NCBI GenBank assembly: GCA_003244145.1
Contig: QHBM01000068.1
Location: 1 to 32,898, forward strand
Reading direction: 5' to 3'
Source of the DNA: Chthoniobacterales bacterium
Lineage (GTDB): Bacteria > Verrucomicrobiota > Verrucomicrobiia > Chthoniobacterales > UBA10450
DNA length: 32,898 nt
Of this stretch, positions 6,968-15,880 are shown piece by piece; position 1 is the stretch's first letter, and the number at the start of each line of letters is the position of its first letter. Position numbers and translations under genes: made by a program. The notes under the pieces are model-generated. The model was not told where the DNA came from. It made no database searches and saw nothing but the letters and a program-made list of their open reading frames with translations.

Positions 6968-9900
6968 ATGATCCAACTCAAACACGGTATTCACCCTTCC
7001 TCACTGAATCACCCACGAAAGACATCTCTCGCCCCAAAAAACCGCGCAAATAAGAATCGTGCGAGTAAGAAAAAAACGAAGGGGTTGCGCTTCGAGCGCG
7101 TCTTCAGCGACGCGAAAGTCGCGCCGTTTGACCAGATCGATTGGGAACGGCGCACGGCTGAGATCACGGAGGACGGCGGCAAGGTGATTTTCAAGCAGGA
7201 AAACATCGAAGTGCCGAAGAGCTGGAGCGCCTTGGCGACGAAGATCGCGGTCTCGAAATATTTCTATGGCGACATCGCGAACGGGACCGATCCGCACAAG
7301 GGCGGGCGCGAAACCTCGGTGCGGCAACTGGTTCATCGCGTGACTCGAACGATCGCTGATTGGGGCATGGCCGACGGATATTTCGCGAACGCGGACGCAG
7401 CAGAAGTTTTTTACGACGAGCTGACCTGGCTTTGCGTGAACCAGCACGGCGCTTTTAACTCGCCGGTCTGGTTCAACGTCGGTTTGCATCACCAATACGG
7501 AGTGGGCCGGGACGCCGGGCTCGGGAATTATTTTTATAATCGCGAGACCGGCCAGGCCGAACGGGCGTCGACCCAGTACGAGTACCCGCAAGGCAGCGCC
7601 TGTTTCATTCAGAGCGTGGGCGACACCATGGAAGACATCATGCGTCTCGCGACCAGCGAAGCCATGCTCTTCAAATACGGGAGCGGGACCGGGAGCGATC
7701 TGTCCTCGCTCCGCAGCACCCGGGAAAAATTGAGCGGCGGCGGGAAACCGAGCGGGCCGCTTTCATTCCTGAAAGTTTACGACCAGGTCGCGAACGTGGT
7801 GAAAAGCGGCGGCAAAACCCGGCGGGCCGCGAAGATGAACACGCTGAAGGATTGGCATCCCGACATCGAGGAATTCATCGATGCGAAGCAGAAGGAAGAA
7901 AAGAAAGCGTGGGCCCTGATCGAACAGGGATACGACGGAAGCTACAACGGCGACGCTTACGGCTCGGTCATGTATCAGAACGAAAACCTGAGCGTGCGGG
8001 TGAGCGACGAGTTCATGGATGCGGCCGTGGAAGATCGCGAGTGGTGGACCCGCAGTGTGCGCGACGGGAAACCGTGCGAACGGAAAGAGGCGAGGACGTT
8101 GTTGCGCAAAATCGCGGAAGGCACCTACGTCTGCGGCGATCCCGGGATGCAGTTCGATTCCACCATCCACAAGTGGCATACCTGCAAGGGAACCGACCGG
8201 CAGCATTCCACCAATCCCTGCTCGGAATATCTTTTCCTCGATAACACAGCGTGCAATCTCGCCTCGCTGAACTTGATGAAGTTCAAGAGCGAAGATGGCG
8301 TGTTCGACGTGGAGCGGTTCAAGGCGGCGGCCCGGGTTTTCATCACGGCGCAGGAAATCCTGGTCGATAACGCGAGCTACCCGATCAAGGAAATCGCGGA
8401 GAACTCCCACATCTTTCGCACGCTCGGGCTCGGTTACGCCAATCTGGGATCGCTCATCATGAGCTACGGTTACGGTTACGATAGCGTGGAAGGCCGGGCC
8501 ATTTGCGGCGCGATCACTTCCATCATGACCGGGGAAGCCTACGAACAAAGCGCGCGGATCGCGCAAGCGATGGGACCTTTCCCGGGTTATCGGGACGCGC
8601 GTTGCAGCGGAGTGGCGAAGCCGGTGGCAAAAACTAACGTCGCTTCCATGCAGGAAGTGATCGAGCTGCATCGTTCCGCGGTGAGCGAGATCGCGGCGAA
8701 CGAAGAATTTGCCTACCTGAAAGAAGAAGCGGCGAAAGTGTGGGAGAGCGCGTCGGAGCTGGGCAAACGCCACGGTTATCGCAACGCCCAGGTCACCGTC
8801 CTCGCTCCGACGGGGACGATCAGCTTCCTGATGGATTGCGACACGACCGGGATCGAGCCCGACATCGCATTGGTGAAATACAAACTGCTCGCCGGTGGCG
8901 GCATGTTGAAAATCGTGAACCAGACGGTGACTCCGGCCTTGGAAAAACTGGGTTACAATTCCGAAGAGATCGAGCGCATCATCGCGCACATCGACGCCTT
9001 CGACACGATCGAGGACGTGGCCGACGCCGATGGCTCCGCCATTACCTCCGGGTTGAAACCGGAGCACATCGCGATTTTCGATTGCGCGTTCAAAGCCTAC
9101 AAAGGCGAGCGCAGCCTCGGCTATATGGCGCATTTGCGAATGATGGCCGCGGCCCAGCCTTTTCTTAGCGGCGCCATTTCGAAAACCGTCAACATGCCGG
9201 AAACGGCGACGGTGGACGAAATCATGAACACCTACATCGAGGGATGGCGCCTCGGATTGAAGGCAATCGCGATTTACCGCGACAGCTCGAAGCGTTCCGC
9301 GCCGTTGAACACGCGGAGGACGAAGGACATGGGCGGGACGGATCACGAGACGCCGGTCGCTTCACTCGACCGCGGCGAATTGGAAGATCGGATCGTCGAG
9401 CTCGACCAGGAAGTCGCATCGCTCCGCCTCCGGCTCGATCAACCGTCACGGCATCGCATGCCGGATACGCGCATGTCGTTGACCCACCGGTTCGAGATCG
9501 CGGGCCATGAAGGCTACATCACGGTCGGTCTGTATGAAGATCGTCAGCCCGGGGAACTCTTCATCACGATGTCGAAGGAAGGGAGCACGATTGGCGGGTT
9601 AATGGACACGGTCGGCACGCTCACCTCGATCGCGCTGCAATACGGCGTGCCGCTCCAGGGATTGGTGAAGAAATTCGCCTATCAACGTTTCGAGCCGAGC
9701 GGATTCACGAAGAACCCCGACATCCGGAACGCGACCAGCATCACCGATTACGTCTTTCGCTGGCTCGGTTGCCAGTTCATCCCCGGTTACAAGGAGGCGA
9801 CCTCACCCAATCGCGGCCAGAGCGAGCTCCCGATGAAGGAAATTCCGGAGATGGAAAAAAAGGCGCTCAACCGCCCCGTCTCCGATCTGCCGCGCACGGC

Positions 9901-10117
9901 GGAGAAGGAATTGATCGACGTGATCACGAGCCACGCGCCGAACGAAGGCGAGCCGCACGTCGCCGGCAACGGGCACACCTACGCGGACCGCGTGCAGGAA
10001 GTGCTCGGCAACATGTTCATGGACATCATCTGCTCGCATTGCGGGAGCAACAAAGTCGTACGCGCCGGCGCCTGCGGAGTCTGCACCGAGTGCGGCACGA
10101 GCCAGGGGTGCAGTTAG
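6968..10117 (+). CDS. nrdJ: Adenosylcobalamin-dependent (class II) ribonucleoside-diphosphate reductase
   Basis: The 1049-residue enzyme makes deoxyribonucleotides for DNA synthesis using adenosylcobalamin as radical source, so it needs no oxygen and no NrdB partner. A basic Lys/Arg-rich N-terminal tail (1-40) precedes the reductase core. Key residues visible: redox pair Cys212 ('GSACFI') and Cys429 ('NTACNL'); radical Cys418 with Asn416 and Glu420 in 'NPCSE'; the 'APTGTISF' phosphate-site motif; and a Cys-rich C-terminal tail (CSHCGS, CGVCTECG, GC) that probably binds zinc and re-reduces the active site. The length fits the long vitamin B12-dependent type. Paired NrdR-box-like sites lie upstream, and no cobalamin riboswitch was found in the 342-bp leader. 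The next gene follows after only 5 bp, which suggests co-transcription. Confidence 0.95.
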   Translation: MIQLKHGIHPSSLNHPRKTSLAPKNRANKNRASKKKTKGLRFERVFSDAKVAPFDQIDWERRTAEITEDGGKVIFKQENIEVPKSWSALATKIAVSKYFYGDIANGTDPHKGGRETSVRQLVHRVTRTIADWGMADGYFANADAAEVFYDELTWLCVNQHGAFNSPVWFNVGLHHQYGVGRDAGLGNYFYNRETGQAERASTQYEYPQGSACFIQSVGDTMEDIMRLATSEAMLFKYGSGTGSDLSSLRSTREKLSGGGKPSGPLSFLKVYDQVANVVKSGGKTRRAAKMNTLKDWHPDIEEFIDAKQKEEKKAWALIEQGYDGSYNGDAYGSVMYQNENLSVRVSDEFMDAAVEDREWWTRSVRDGKPCERKEARTLLRKIAEGTYVCGDPGMQFDSTIHKWHTCKGTDRQHSTNPCSEYLFLDNTACNLASLNLMKFKSEDGVFDVERFKAAARVFITAQEILVDNASYPIKEIAENSHIFRTLGLGYANLGSLIMSYGYGYDSVEGRAICGAITSIMTGEAYEQSARIAQAMGPFPGYRDARCSGVAKPVAKTNVASMQEVIELHRSAVSEIAANEEFAYLKEEAAKVWESASELGKRHGYRNAQVTVLAPTGTISFLMDCDTTGIEPDIALVKYKLLAGGGMLKIVNQTVTPALEKLGYNSEEIERIIAHIDAFDTIEDVADADGSAITSGLKPEHIAIFDCAFKAYKGERSLGYMAHLRMMAAAQPFLSGAISKTVNMPETATVDEIMNTYIEGWRLGLKAIAIYRDSSKRSAPLNTRRTKDMGGTDHETPVASLDRGELEDRIVELDQEVASLRLRLDQPSRHRMPDTRMSLTHRFEIAGHEGYITVGLYEDRQPGELFITMSKEGSTIGGLMDTVGTLTSIALQYGVPLQGLVKKFAYQRFEPSGFTKNPDIRNATSITDYVFRWLGCQFIPGYKEATSPNRGQSELPMKEIPEMEKKALNRPVSDLPRTAEKELIDVITSHAPNEGEPHVAGNGHTYADRVQEVLGNMFMDIICSHCGSNKVVRAGACGVCTECGTSQGCS

Positions 10118-10122
10118 AAATT

Positions 10123-11745
10123 ATGGCCTTCGACCCGTTTAATCCGTTTTTCCAAGGATGTCCTTTCTCAGACCTAATCGATCATGCTGGCGGTTTATCT
10201 CTTGCGGCCCGCGACCAGTCGCCCTTCGCGCTCTCGTCCTGCGAACCGATTGCATTAGGCATTCGCTCTAACATTGGGCTGGCGTCACTGACCAACCCGT
10301 CGCCCTCGCCGGCATTGAAACTGACGACCGTTTCAGCCACTGAACCGCTCCCCTTGAGCACCGATTCCCATATCGGGCTTACATCATTAACCAACCCGTC
10401 CCTCTGGCCGGTATTGAAACTCTCGGCACTTTCGCCCACTGAACCGATCGCGTTGAGCACCGACCCTCACGTCGGGCTCACATCGTTAATCAATTCGTCG
10501 ACTCCGCCGGCATTGAAATTGACCGCACTGTCATCCACAGAACCGATCGCATTCGGCACCGATTCTGTCGGGCTTTCTTTAACTAATCCGTCGAACTCGT
10601 TGCTCTCGAAACTGACGACGCTCTCGTCCCCGGAATCGATCGCGTTAGACACCTATTGTCACATCGGGCCTACGTCCCTGACCAACCCGTCGACTTCGTC
10701 GGCCTTGAAACTGACTGCGCTTTCAGCGACGCAATCCATCTCAATCGGCGCGAGCACCCACAATCTTTCGCCTTCGAGTGGTCTTCAGAGTTCTTCATTG
10801 CGTTTCGATTCTTTGGCGAACACAGGCCCCCAGTCCGCTACCGGGATTTACGAGACCGCTCTCCGGGAATTCCCGCGACCATTCGATGTCTTCAACCCAT
10901 TTTTGCAAACCGCGCCGAATCGATTGGAGGCCGCTCCGTGGTTGACAGCTCCAATCGCAGCAGCCCGACCTTACACAGGAAAAGGGTTGGCAGATCTTCT
11001 CGAGGCTTCGCGCCTCACACAACTGACGAACAATTTAGTGTCGCCAAGCCTGGTATCTGGGCCGCCGACTGCTTCCCCTCTGTTTCAGAGACTGCTCAAT
11101 GATTTTGAATCTACGAGCGCGAGCTACGCTGATCTCTTGCGAGCAGCCGAAGTTAGCGACTTTAATCCGGCGCTATTTGCCATCCCTGCTCGTGGATATT
11201 TTGCGAGTGGCGATACGCTTGTGCAAGTTGATCAGGCCTGCTCTGTGCCGACTCCGCTTCAACGCACGCGGGAGTCTGCGCGCGAGGAAGCTTCACGTCG
11301 GCGAGAAAGCAAATTGGAAGCATTATTATCGACGGTTAATGCTGACTTGTGCACTTTGTGGTCTGGCGCGCACTTGGCCGCCGCATCGGACAATCCGGAG
11401 AGAATCCGCTATGCCTGCGTTTCCGTTCGCGAGCTGATGACGCAAGTAATGCACGCATTGGCACCCACTGCGAAAGTTCTCAAATGGACCTCTGATCCAA
11501 ATCAATTGCACAACGGCAATCCGACTCGACGAGCCAGATTGCTTTACATTTGCCAATCTGTAACCGCCGGGCCGCTTTCGGAATATATGAATTTAAAGAT
11601 CAAGTCAGTCGCCGCGCTCGCAGATGTTGTTCAGAAGGGCACGCACGAAATTGGTTTTCAATTATCACCACTTGAGCTGCAGCTGATGTTCAACGGCGCC
11701 GAGGAAGCTCTTTGCAGCCTGCTCGAGATAGGAGTTTCCGAGTAA
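10123..11745 (+). CDS. Repeat protein with predicted pPIWI-associating nuclease-like C-terminal domain
   Basis: The 540-residue protein starts at ATG 10123, 5 bp after the nrdJ stop. The frame is open upstream, but only as a shadow of nrdJ. Residues 40-202 are five tandem copies of a 33-residue Ser/Leu/Thr-rich unit (core TEPIALSTD..GLTSLTNPS..ALKLTALS). A FDPFNPFFQ-like motif occurs at the N-terminus and again at 254 (FDVFNPFLQ). Residues about 396-540 are a compact helical domain with 'NPERIRYACVSVRELM', 'LAPTAKV', 'GNPTRRARLLYI' and 'KGTHEIGF', an order I associate with the predicted pPIWI-associating nuclease family seen in anti-invader contexts. No PIWI/Argonaute gene is nearby. GC content looks lower than in the flanking genes, hinting at acquisition. 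There is no signal peptide. Function unproven; a defence or toxin-like role is inference. Confidence 0.6.
   Translation: MAFDPFNPFFQGCPFSDLIDHAGGLSLAARDQSPFALSSCEPIALGIRSNIGLASLTNPSPSPALKLTTVSATEPLPLSTDSHIGLTSLTNPSLWPVLKLSALSPTEPIALSTDPHVGLTSLINSSTPPALKLTALSSTEPIAFGTDSVGLSLTNPSNSLLSKLTTLSSPESIALDTYCHIGPTSLTNPSTSSALKLTALSATQSISIGASTHNLSPSSGLQSSSLRFDSLANTGPQSATGIYETALREFPRPFDVFNPFLQTAPNRLEAAPWLTAPIAAARPYTGKGLADLLEASRLTQLTNNLVSPSLVSGPPTASPLFQRLLNDFESTSASYADLLRAAEVSDFNPALFAIPARGYFASGDTLVQVDQACSVPTPLQRTRESAREEASRRRESKLEALLSTVNADLCTLWSGAHLAAASDNPERIRYACVSVRELMTQVMHALAPTAKVLKWTSDPNQLHNGNPTRRARLLYICQSVTAGPLSEYMNLKIKSVAALADVVQKGTHEIGFQLSPLELQLMFNGAEEALCSLLEIGVSE
10240..10728 (+). repeat. Five tandem 99-bp coding repeats (one of 93 bp)
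   Basis: Unit starts at 10240, 10339, 10438, 10537 and 10630, with a degenerate sixth start at 10729. Spacings are 99, 99, 99, 93 and 99 bp, all multiples of three, so the frame is kept. Each unit begins with a GAACCGAT-like sequence and carries GGGCT...ACATC and AACCCGTC-like blocks. Units differ at many bases, so the array is not freshly amplified. Confidence 0.85.
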
Positions 11746-11764
11746 CAGTATTAACACGTCGCCG

Positions 11765-11779
11765 CGGCTCTTCGAGCCG
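11765..11779 (+). terminator. Short perfect hairpin after the repeat gene
   Basis: CGGCTC (11765-11770) and GAGCCG (11774-11779) form a 6-bp stem with a TTC loop, 20 bp past the stop codon of the upstream gene. No T-run follows directly, so termination strength is doubtful. The rest of 11746-11903 shows nothing else clear. Confidence 0.35.
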
Positions 11780-11903
11780 ATCGAGTCCCGACTCCAAGTC
11801 GACAAAAAACCCCTGGAGGACAGGATTGGAGATCGGTAGCCGCGTAGACACATCGGCTATTCCGCTACACTGTGCCTCCGGTCCTTAGTTGTCCCGACTT
11901 GAT

Positions 11904-12305
11904 ATGCAACTGGAAATTTTCACGCTCTGCGATGCGGCCACGGAACACGCGGGCAAGCTGAATATCATCGGGACGTTTGATTCGCTCCGCGCGCTGGAGG
12001 CGCCGATCTCGCATCCGCAATGCGCCATCGCGGGCCGGCTCCGGTTCGAGGAGATCGAAGAGGGCGAGCACCGGGTCAGCCTGACTTTCGCGGACGAAGA
12101 CGGGAACATTGTCATGCCGAAGTTCGATTCGGCCCTGACGGTAAATTTCCCGCCCGGTCAGCGCACGGTCACGTCGCACTTTGTCATGGTCATCCAGCAA
12201 GTGCGTCTGCCGAAGTTTGGCGAATATACGATCGATCTGGCGGTAGACGGCCGGCAGCTCGGGTCGATCCCGCTTTACGTGACGAAATTGGAACGAGCCG
12301 GGTGA
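11904..12305 (+). CDS. DUF6941 family protein
   Basis: The 133-residue protein begins at ATG 11904 (MQLEIFTLCDAAT). A TTG five codons upstream is also possible, but the ATG places the typical family opening at the N-terminus. The sequence 'EIFTLCDAATEHAGKLNIIGTFDS' laid out as MQLEIFTL, CDAAT and KLNIIGTFD is characteristic of the short beta-rich proteins grouped as DUF6941. Repeated hydrophobic beta-strand patterns ending in 'GEYTIDLAVDG' follow. There is no signal peptide or membrane helix. The role of the family is not known to me. It stands alone between two plus-strand genes, with hairpins on both sides suggesting its own transcript. Confidence 0.75.
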   Translation: MQLEIFTLCDAATEHAGKLNIIGTFDSLRALEAPISHPQCAIAGRLRFEEIEEGEHRVSLTFADEDGNIVMPKFDSALTVNFPPGQRTVTSHFVMVIQQVRLPKFGEYTIDLAVDGRQLGSIPLYVTKLERAG

Positions 12306-12310
12306 GCACG

Positions 12311-12332
12311 GACGGCCTGGGAGCAGGCCGTC
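12311..12332 (+). terminator. GC-rich terminator-like hairpin after the DUF6941 gene
   Basis: GACGGCCTG (12311-12319) pairs perfectly with CAGGCCGTC (12324-12332) over a GGAG loop, and starts 6 bp after the stop. Outer bases GCAC/GTGC can add pairs. There is no T-tract. A second, weaker hairpin (CCGGCT 12431-12436 / AGCCGG 12445-12450) lies closer to the next gene. Otherwise 12306-12477 holds nothing I can name. Confidence 0.45.
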
Positions 12333-12477
12333 TCCAGTGCCCAGCGGAAATTATCGGTTGTCAGCCGGGGCAGAATCCACGATCTAGTTCCGCGCACTCG
12401 CTTCCCCTGGGCTCGTAGTTTGCGCCAAAGCCGGCTTTGCGAAGAGCCGGGACGAAATTAATTCACGATTCGAGTAT

Positions 12478-14274
12478 ATGAACGAAGCAGATATTCAGCG
12501 GCAAAAAGAAATCAAAGAAGCTGAAGAGCTGCTTTTTACTGGTCCGCAGGCGCTCGGTTTTGCCAAAGGCCTCTTTCTGGGGCGTTTTGTTTCCGATTGG
12601 GCGATGCCGTATCCGCGGGTGCCGGCGGCACAGCAGGCGGAGCTGGACAAATCGCTCGCGGAAGTGCGCCAGTTTCTGGATCAACATCTCGACCCCGTGG
12701 CGATTGACCGCGCGGCGGATATTCCCCGCCATCTCATCGACGGCCTCGCCCACACCGGCGTCCTCGGCATGACCGCGCCGAAGGAATATGGCGGCCGCGG
12801 ATTTTCGCAACGGGCCTACTGCAAGATCCTCGAGGAAATCGGAGCGCGCTGCGCCTCGACTTCGGTCTTTACGAACGCGCACCATTCGATCGGCATTCGC
12901 GCTCTGCTTTTGTTCGGCACCCGCGAGCAAAAACAAAAATGGCTGCCGCCGCTGGTGACGGGCGAGCAACTGGCGGCGTTCGCCTTGACGGAAAAGGAAG
13001 CGGGTTCGGACGCCGCGAACGTGCAGACTCGCGCAGAGCCGAGCCCCGACGGCACCCATTACATTTTGAATGGCGAGAAGCGTTACATTACGAACGCATC
13101 CATCGCCCACGTCCTCACGGTCATGGCGCGAACGCCGGTGCCGGGATCGGATAAAACCGCGATCACCGCGTTTCTCGTCACGCCGGATATGCCCGGATTC
13201 ACTATGCTCGAGCCGCGGATGGAAAAGCTCGGCATCCGTGGGACGGCGACCGGCCGTTTCGCGATGCGCGACATGGCGGTGCCGAAGGAAAATATTCTCG
13301 GCCCGCTCGGCAAAGGCTTGAAGGTCGCGCTGACAGTTCTCGATTTTGGGCGCACGACTTTTGGGGCGTGTTGCACCGGCGCGGCGAAAACCTGTCTCGC
13401 TCTCGCCGTCGACCACGCGAACAAGCGGCGGCAATTCAAGAAGACGCTGGGCGATTTTGATCTGGTGAAGAAAAAAATCGGGCGGATGGCGGCGGACATT
13501 TACGCCATGGAAGCGATGACGGCGGTGACGGCGTCGCTGATCGATCGCGGTCTTGAGGATTACATGATCGAAACGGCAATGCTGAAAGTGTTCACGACCG
13601 ATCGGCTTTGGGAAGCGGTCAATGACGCGTTCCAGATCCACGGCGGCTCGGCCTATTTCAACGACTCGCCGCTCGAGCGGATGCTGCGCGACGCCCGGAT
13701 CAACCAGATCGGCGAAGGCAGCAACGAAGTGCTCACGTCATTCATTGCGCTGGTCGGAATGCGCGGTCCGGGAATGGAGTTCAAGGAAATTTACGACACG
13801 ATGTTCAAACCGAGCCGCGGTCTCGGGAAAGCGTGGACAGCCGGGATGAACCGGTTGGGCGCGGCGGTGACGATCCCGAGTGTGCCGGTGAAGAGCGATA
13901 CGCTCCGCTCGCAGGCATCGCAGCTCGGCCGCTTGATCTGGCGGTTCAACTTGAGTGTGAATCGCGCGCTCATTAAGTACCGCGAACCGGTCATGGACAT
14001 GCAGCTCATCCAGGAACGGATCGCGGGCGCGGCCATGGAGATGTTCGCTTCCGCCTGTGTAATCAGCCGGCTCGATTCGCAGTTGCAAGGCGTCGGGCAA
14101 AATGGCGCGTCGGCGCCGGAAAGCCGCCGCGCGGCCGAGCTTTTCCTTCGCCAATCGTTTCACCGGATCAAGCGCTTTCTGGGCGAGTTGACCGACAACG
14201 ACGACGAAGCGCTTCTGGCCACGGCGAATTCGGTCCTCGGCAAAGACGATCGCATCGGCTCGAACGGGCGTTAG
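12478..14274 (+). CDS. Acyl-CoA dehydrogenase, very-long-chain / ACAD9-like type
   Basis: The 598-residue flavoprotein should catalyse the first oxidation step of fatty-acid beta-oxidation (acyl-CoA to trans-2-enoyl-CoA, FAD-linked). The length exceeds ordinary 380-residue acyl-CoA dehydrogenases and matches the long VLCAD-type with an extra C-terminal helical domain (about 430-598). Signatures: 'APKEYGGRGFS', 'FALTEKEAGSDAANVQT' (FAD/substrate loop), 'NGEKRYITNA', 'RMEKLGIRGT', 'QIHGGSAY' and 'QIGEGSNEVL', in which Glu413 sits at the usual catalytic-base position. There is no signal peptide. It appears to be a single-gene unit, with 53 bp to the following glycosyltransferase. The exact chain-length preference cannot be read from sequence. 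Confidence 0.88.
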   Translation: MNEADIQRQKEIKEAEELLFTGPQALGFAKGLFLGRFVSDWAMPYPRVPAAQQAELDKSLAEVRQFLDQHLDPVAIDRAADIPRHLIDGLAHTGVLGMTAPKEYGGRGFSQRAYCKILEEIGARCASTSVFTNAHHSIGIRALLLFGTREQKQKWLPPLVTGEQLAAFALTEKEAGSDAANVQTRAEPSPDGTHYILNGEKRYITNASIAHVLTVMARTPVPGSDKTAITAFLVTPDMPGFTMLEPRMEKLGIRGTATGRFAMRDMAVPKENILGPLGKGLKVALTVLDFGRTTFGACCTGAAKTCLALAVDHANKRRQFKKTLGDFDLVKKKIGRMAADIYAMEAMTAVTASLIDRGLEDYMIETAMLKVFTTDRLWEAVNDAFQIHGGSAYFNDSPLERMLRDARINQIGEGSNEVLTSFIALVGMRGPGMEFKEIYDTMFKPSRGLGKAWTAGMNRLGAAVTIPSVPVKSDTLRSQASQLGRLIWRFNLSVNRALIKYREPVMDMQLIQERIAGAAMEMFASACVISRLDSQLQGVGQNGASAPESRRAAELFLRQSFHRIKRFLGELTDNDDEALLATANSVLGKDDRIGSNGR

Positions 14275-14327
14275 ATCCGCCGGTTATCCGAGGCTGCGCT
14301 GGCCTAATTCTAGCTTTTTAGCGAGGC

Positions 14328-15866
14328 ATGGATCTCGCGGAGCTGGAACCTGCCGCGCCGGATCGGATCGATCTCGGCCGTAAGCGGCTGCTTATTTTTG
14401 TCGTCGCCTACAATGCCGAGACGACGATCGAAAAAGTCCTCAGCCGCATCCCGAGCACGCTGCACAGCGCGGACGTCGAAGTCTTGATCATCGACGATTC
14501 GTCCAAGGACGACACATTCCGAAACGGACTGCGCTATCAGCAGCGAAATTCGGCCTTCAAAATCACCGTTCTGCGCACCCCGGAAAATCAGGGCTACGGC
14601 GGGAACCAGAAACTGGGCTATCGCTATGCCATTGATAACGACTTCGACATCGTCGCGTTGATTCACGGCGACGGGCAATATGCTCCGGAGAAATTACCGG
14701 CGCTGCTCGGGCCGCTGGTCCGGGGCGAAGCGGAGGCCGTGTTCGGCTCGCGCATGATCGACAAGAAGGCCGCGCGCCAGGGCGGGATGCCGGTTTATAA
14801 ATGGCTCGGCAACCAGATCCTGACCGCGTTCCAAAACCGGATGCTCGGGACCGCGCTTTCTGAATTTCATTCCGGCTACCGGCTCTATTCGACCGCGGCG
14901 CTGGCTCAGATCCCGTTTGAGAAAAACACGAACGACTTCCATTTCGACACTGAGATCATCATTCAGTTTGTGCTCAAGAATCTGCGCATCGCGGAGCTGC
15001 CGATCCCGACATTTTACGGCGATGAAATCTGCCACGTGAACGGGATGAAGTATGCGTGGGATGTTTTCAAATCCACCATCAAAGCGCGCTTGTGCGGCAT
15101 TCATCTTTTTTACGATCGCAAATTCGACGTAAACCCGGAGGCGGTCAGTCACAGCGACAAGTTGAGCTTCCCATCTTCGCAAACTTTCGCCGTCGAAGCC
15201 TGCGCTGCGGGTAGAAATATCCTTCAACTTGGAATCGGACATGGAAACGTTGCGGATGAATTGCAACGGCGGAACTGCCGCGTGACCGCAATTGATTTCG
15301 CGGCGAACGAACTGGTTTCCGCATCGCAGGCGGCCTGGTCCGCGGTGAATCCGACGCTGCCGCCGGACCTCCCGGCCTACGATCAAATCCTGCTGATGGA
15401 CTTGATCGAGCACTTGCACGATCCCGAAAATTTCCTGGACGCGCTGCGCAAGCAGACCGCCGGCCGCCGACCCGAGGTGATCGTGACCGCGTCCAATGTC
15501 GCCTTTTTCGTTACCCGGATCATGCTCGCCTTGGGCCAATTCAATTACAGCCGGAAAGGCATTCTCGGGATTGGGCACCGGCGTTTGTTCACCTTCAAGT
15601 CACTCCGCGCTTTGCTCGAACAGGCGGGTTACGAAATCCTGGAAGCGCGAGGTGTTCCGGCACCATTCCCGCTGGCGATCGGCGCTAATATTTGGAGCAA
15701 GATGTTGCTGAGAATGAACCAGCTCTTCCTGAATTTTTCCAAGAGCCTCTTTGCCTATCAGATTTGTATTCGGGCGCGCGCATTACCCGATTCGCGCCAT
15801 CTCCTCAAAGAGACAATTTCCGGGAGCGCTTTCTTGCGCTCGCGGTTTCTGGATCGAGTCGCGTAG
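14328..15866 (+). CDS. GT2 glycosyltransferase fused to a SAM-dependent methyltransferase
   Basis: The protein has 512 residues. Residues about 20-250 are a GT-A family 2 domain of the dolichyl/polyprenyl-phosphate sugar synthase kind: 'VVAYNAE', IDDSS at 55-59 with the nucleotide-sugar Asp pair D56/D57, 'NQGYGGNQKLGY', HGDGQ at 113-117 and 'SGYRLY'. Residues about 290-440 are a class I methyltransferase: 'NILQLGIGHG' (297-306) is the SAM-binding glycine loop, 'VTAIDFA' the acidic strand end, and 'ILLMDLIEHLHDP' post-motif. The C-terminus has a hydrophobic stretch but no clear paired membrane helices. The likely task is transfer of a sugar to a lipid carrier plus methylation of a sugar or lipid intermediate (inference). 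It converges with the next minus-strand gene 14 bp away. Confidence 0.85.
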   Translation: MDLAELEPAAPDRIDLGRKRLLIFVVAYNAETTIEKVLSRIPSTLHSADVEVLIIDDSSKDDTFRNGLRYQQRNSAFKITVLRTPENQGYGGNQKLGYRYAIDNDFDIVALIHGDGQYAPEKLPALLGPLVRGEAEAVFGSRMIDKKAARQGGMPVYKWLGNQILTAFQNRMLGTALSEFHSGYRLYSTAALAQIPFEKNTNDFHFDTEIIIQFVLKNLRIAELPIPTFYGDEICHVNGMKYAWDVFKSTIKARLCGIHLFYDRKFDVNPEAVSHSDKLSFPSSQTFAVEACAAGRNILQLGIGHGNVADELQRRNCRVTAIDFAANELVSASQAAWSAVNPTLPPDLPAYDQILLMDLIEHLHDPENFLDALRKQTAGRRPEVIVTASNVAFFVTRIMLALGQFNYSRKGILGIGHRRLFTFKSLRALLEQAGYEILEARGVPAPFPLAIGANIWSKMLLRMNQLFLNFSKSLFAYQICIRARALPDSRHLLKETISGSAFLRSRFLDRVA

Positions 15867-15880
15867 CTTTTCGAAACCGG

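Noticed and set aside
7763-9346. 527-codon minus-strand open frame inside nrdJ
   Set aside because: It lies fully within a conserved enzyme gene and is His/Arg-rich with no recognisable motif, so it is an antisense artefact of GC-rich codons.
12463-13641. Minus-strand open frame opposite the acyl-CoA dehydrogenase
   Set aside because: The plus strand carries clear acyl-CoA dehydrogenase motifs throughout; the opposite frame has none.
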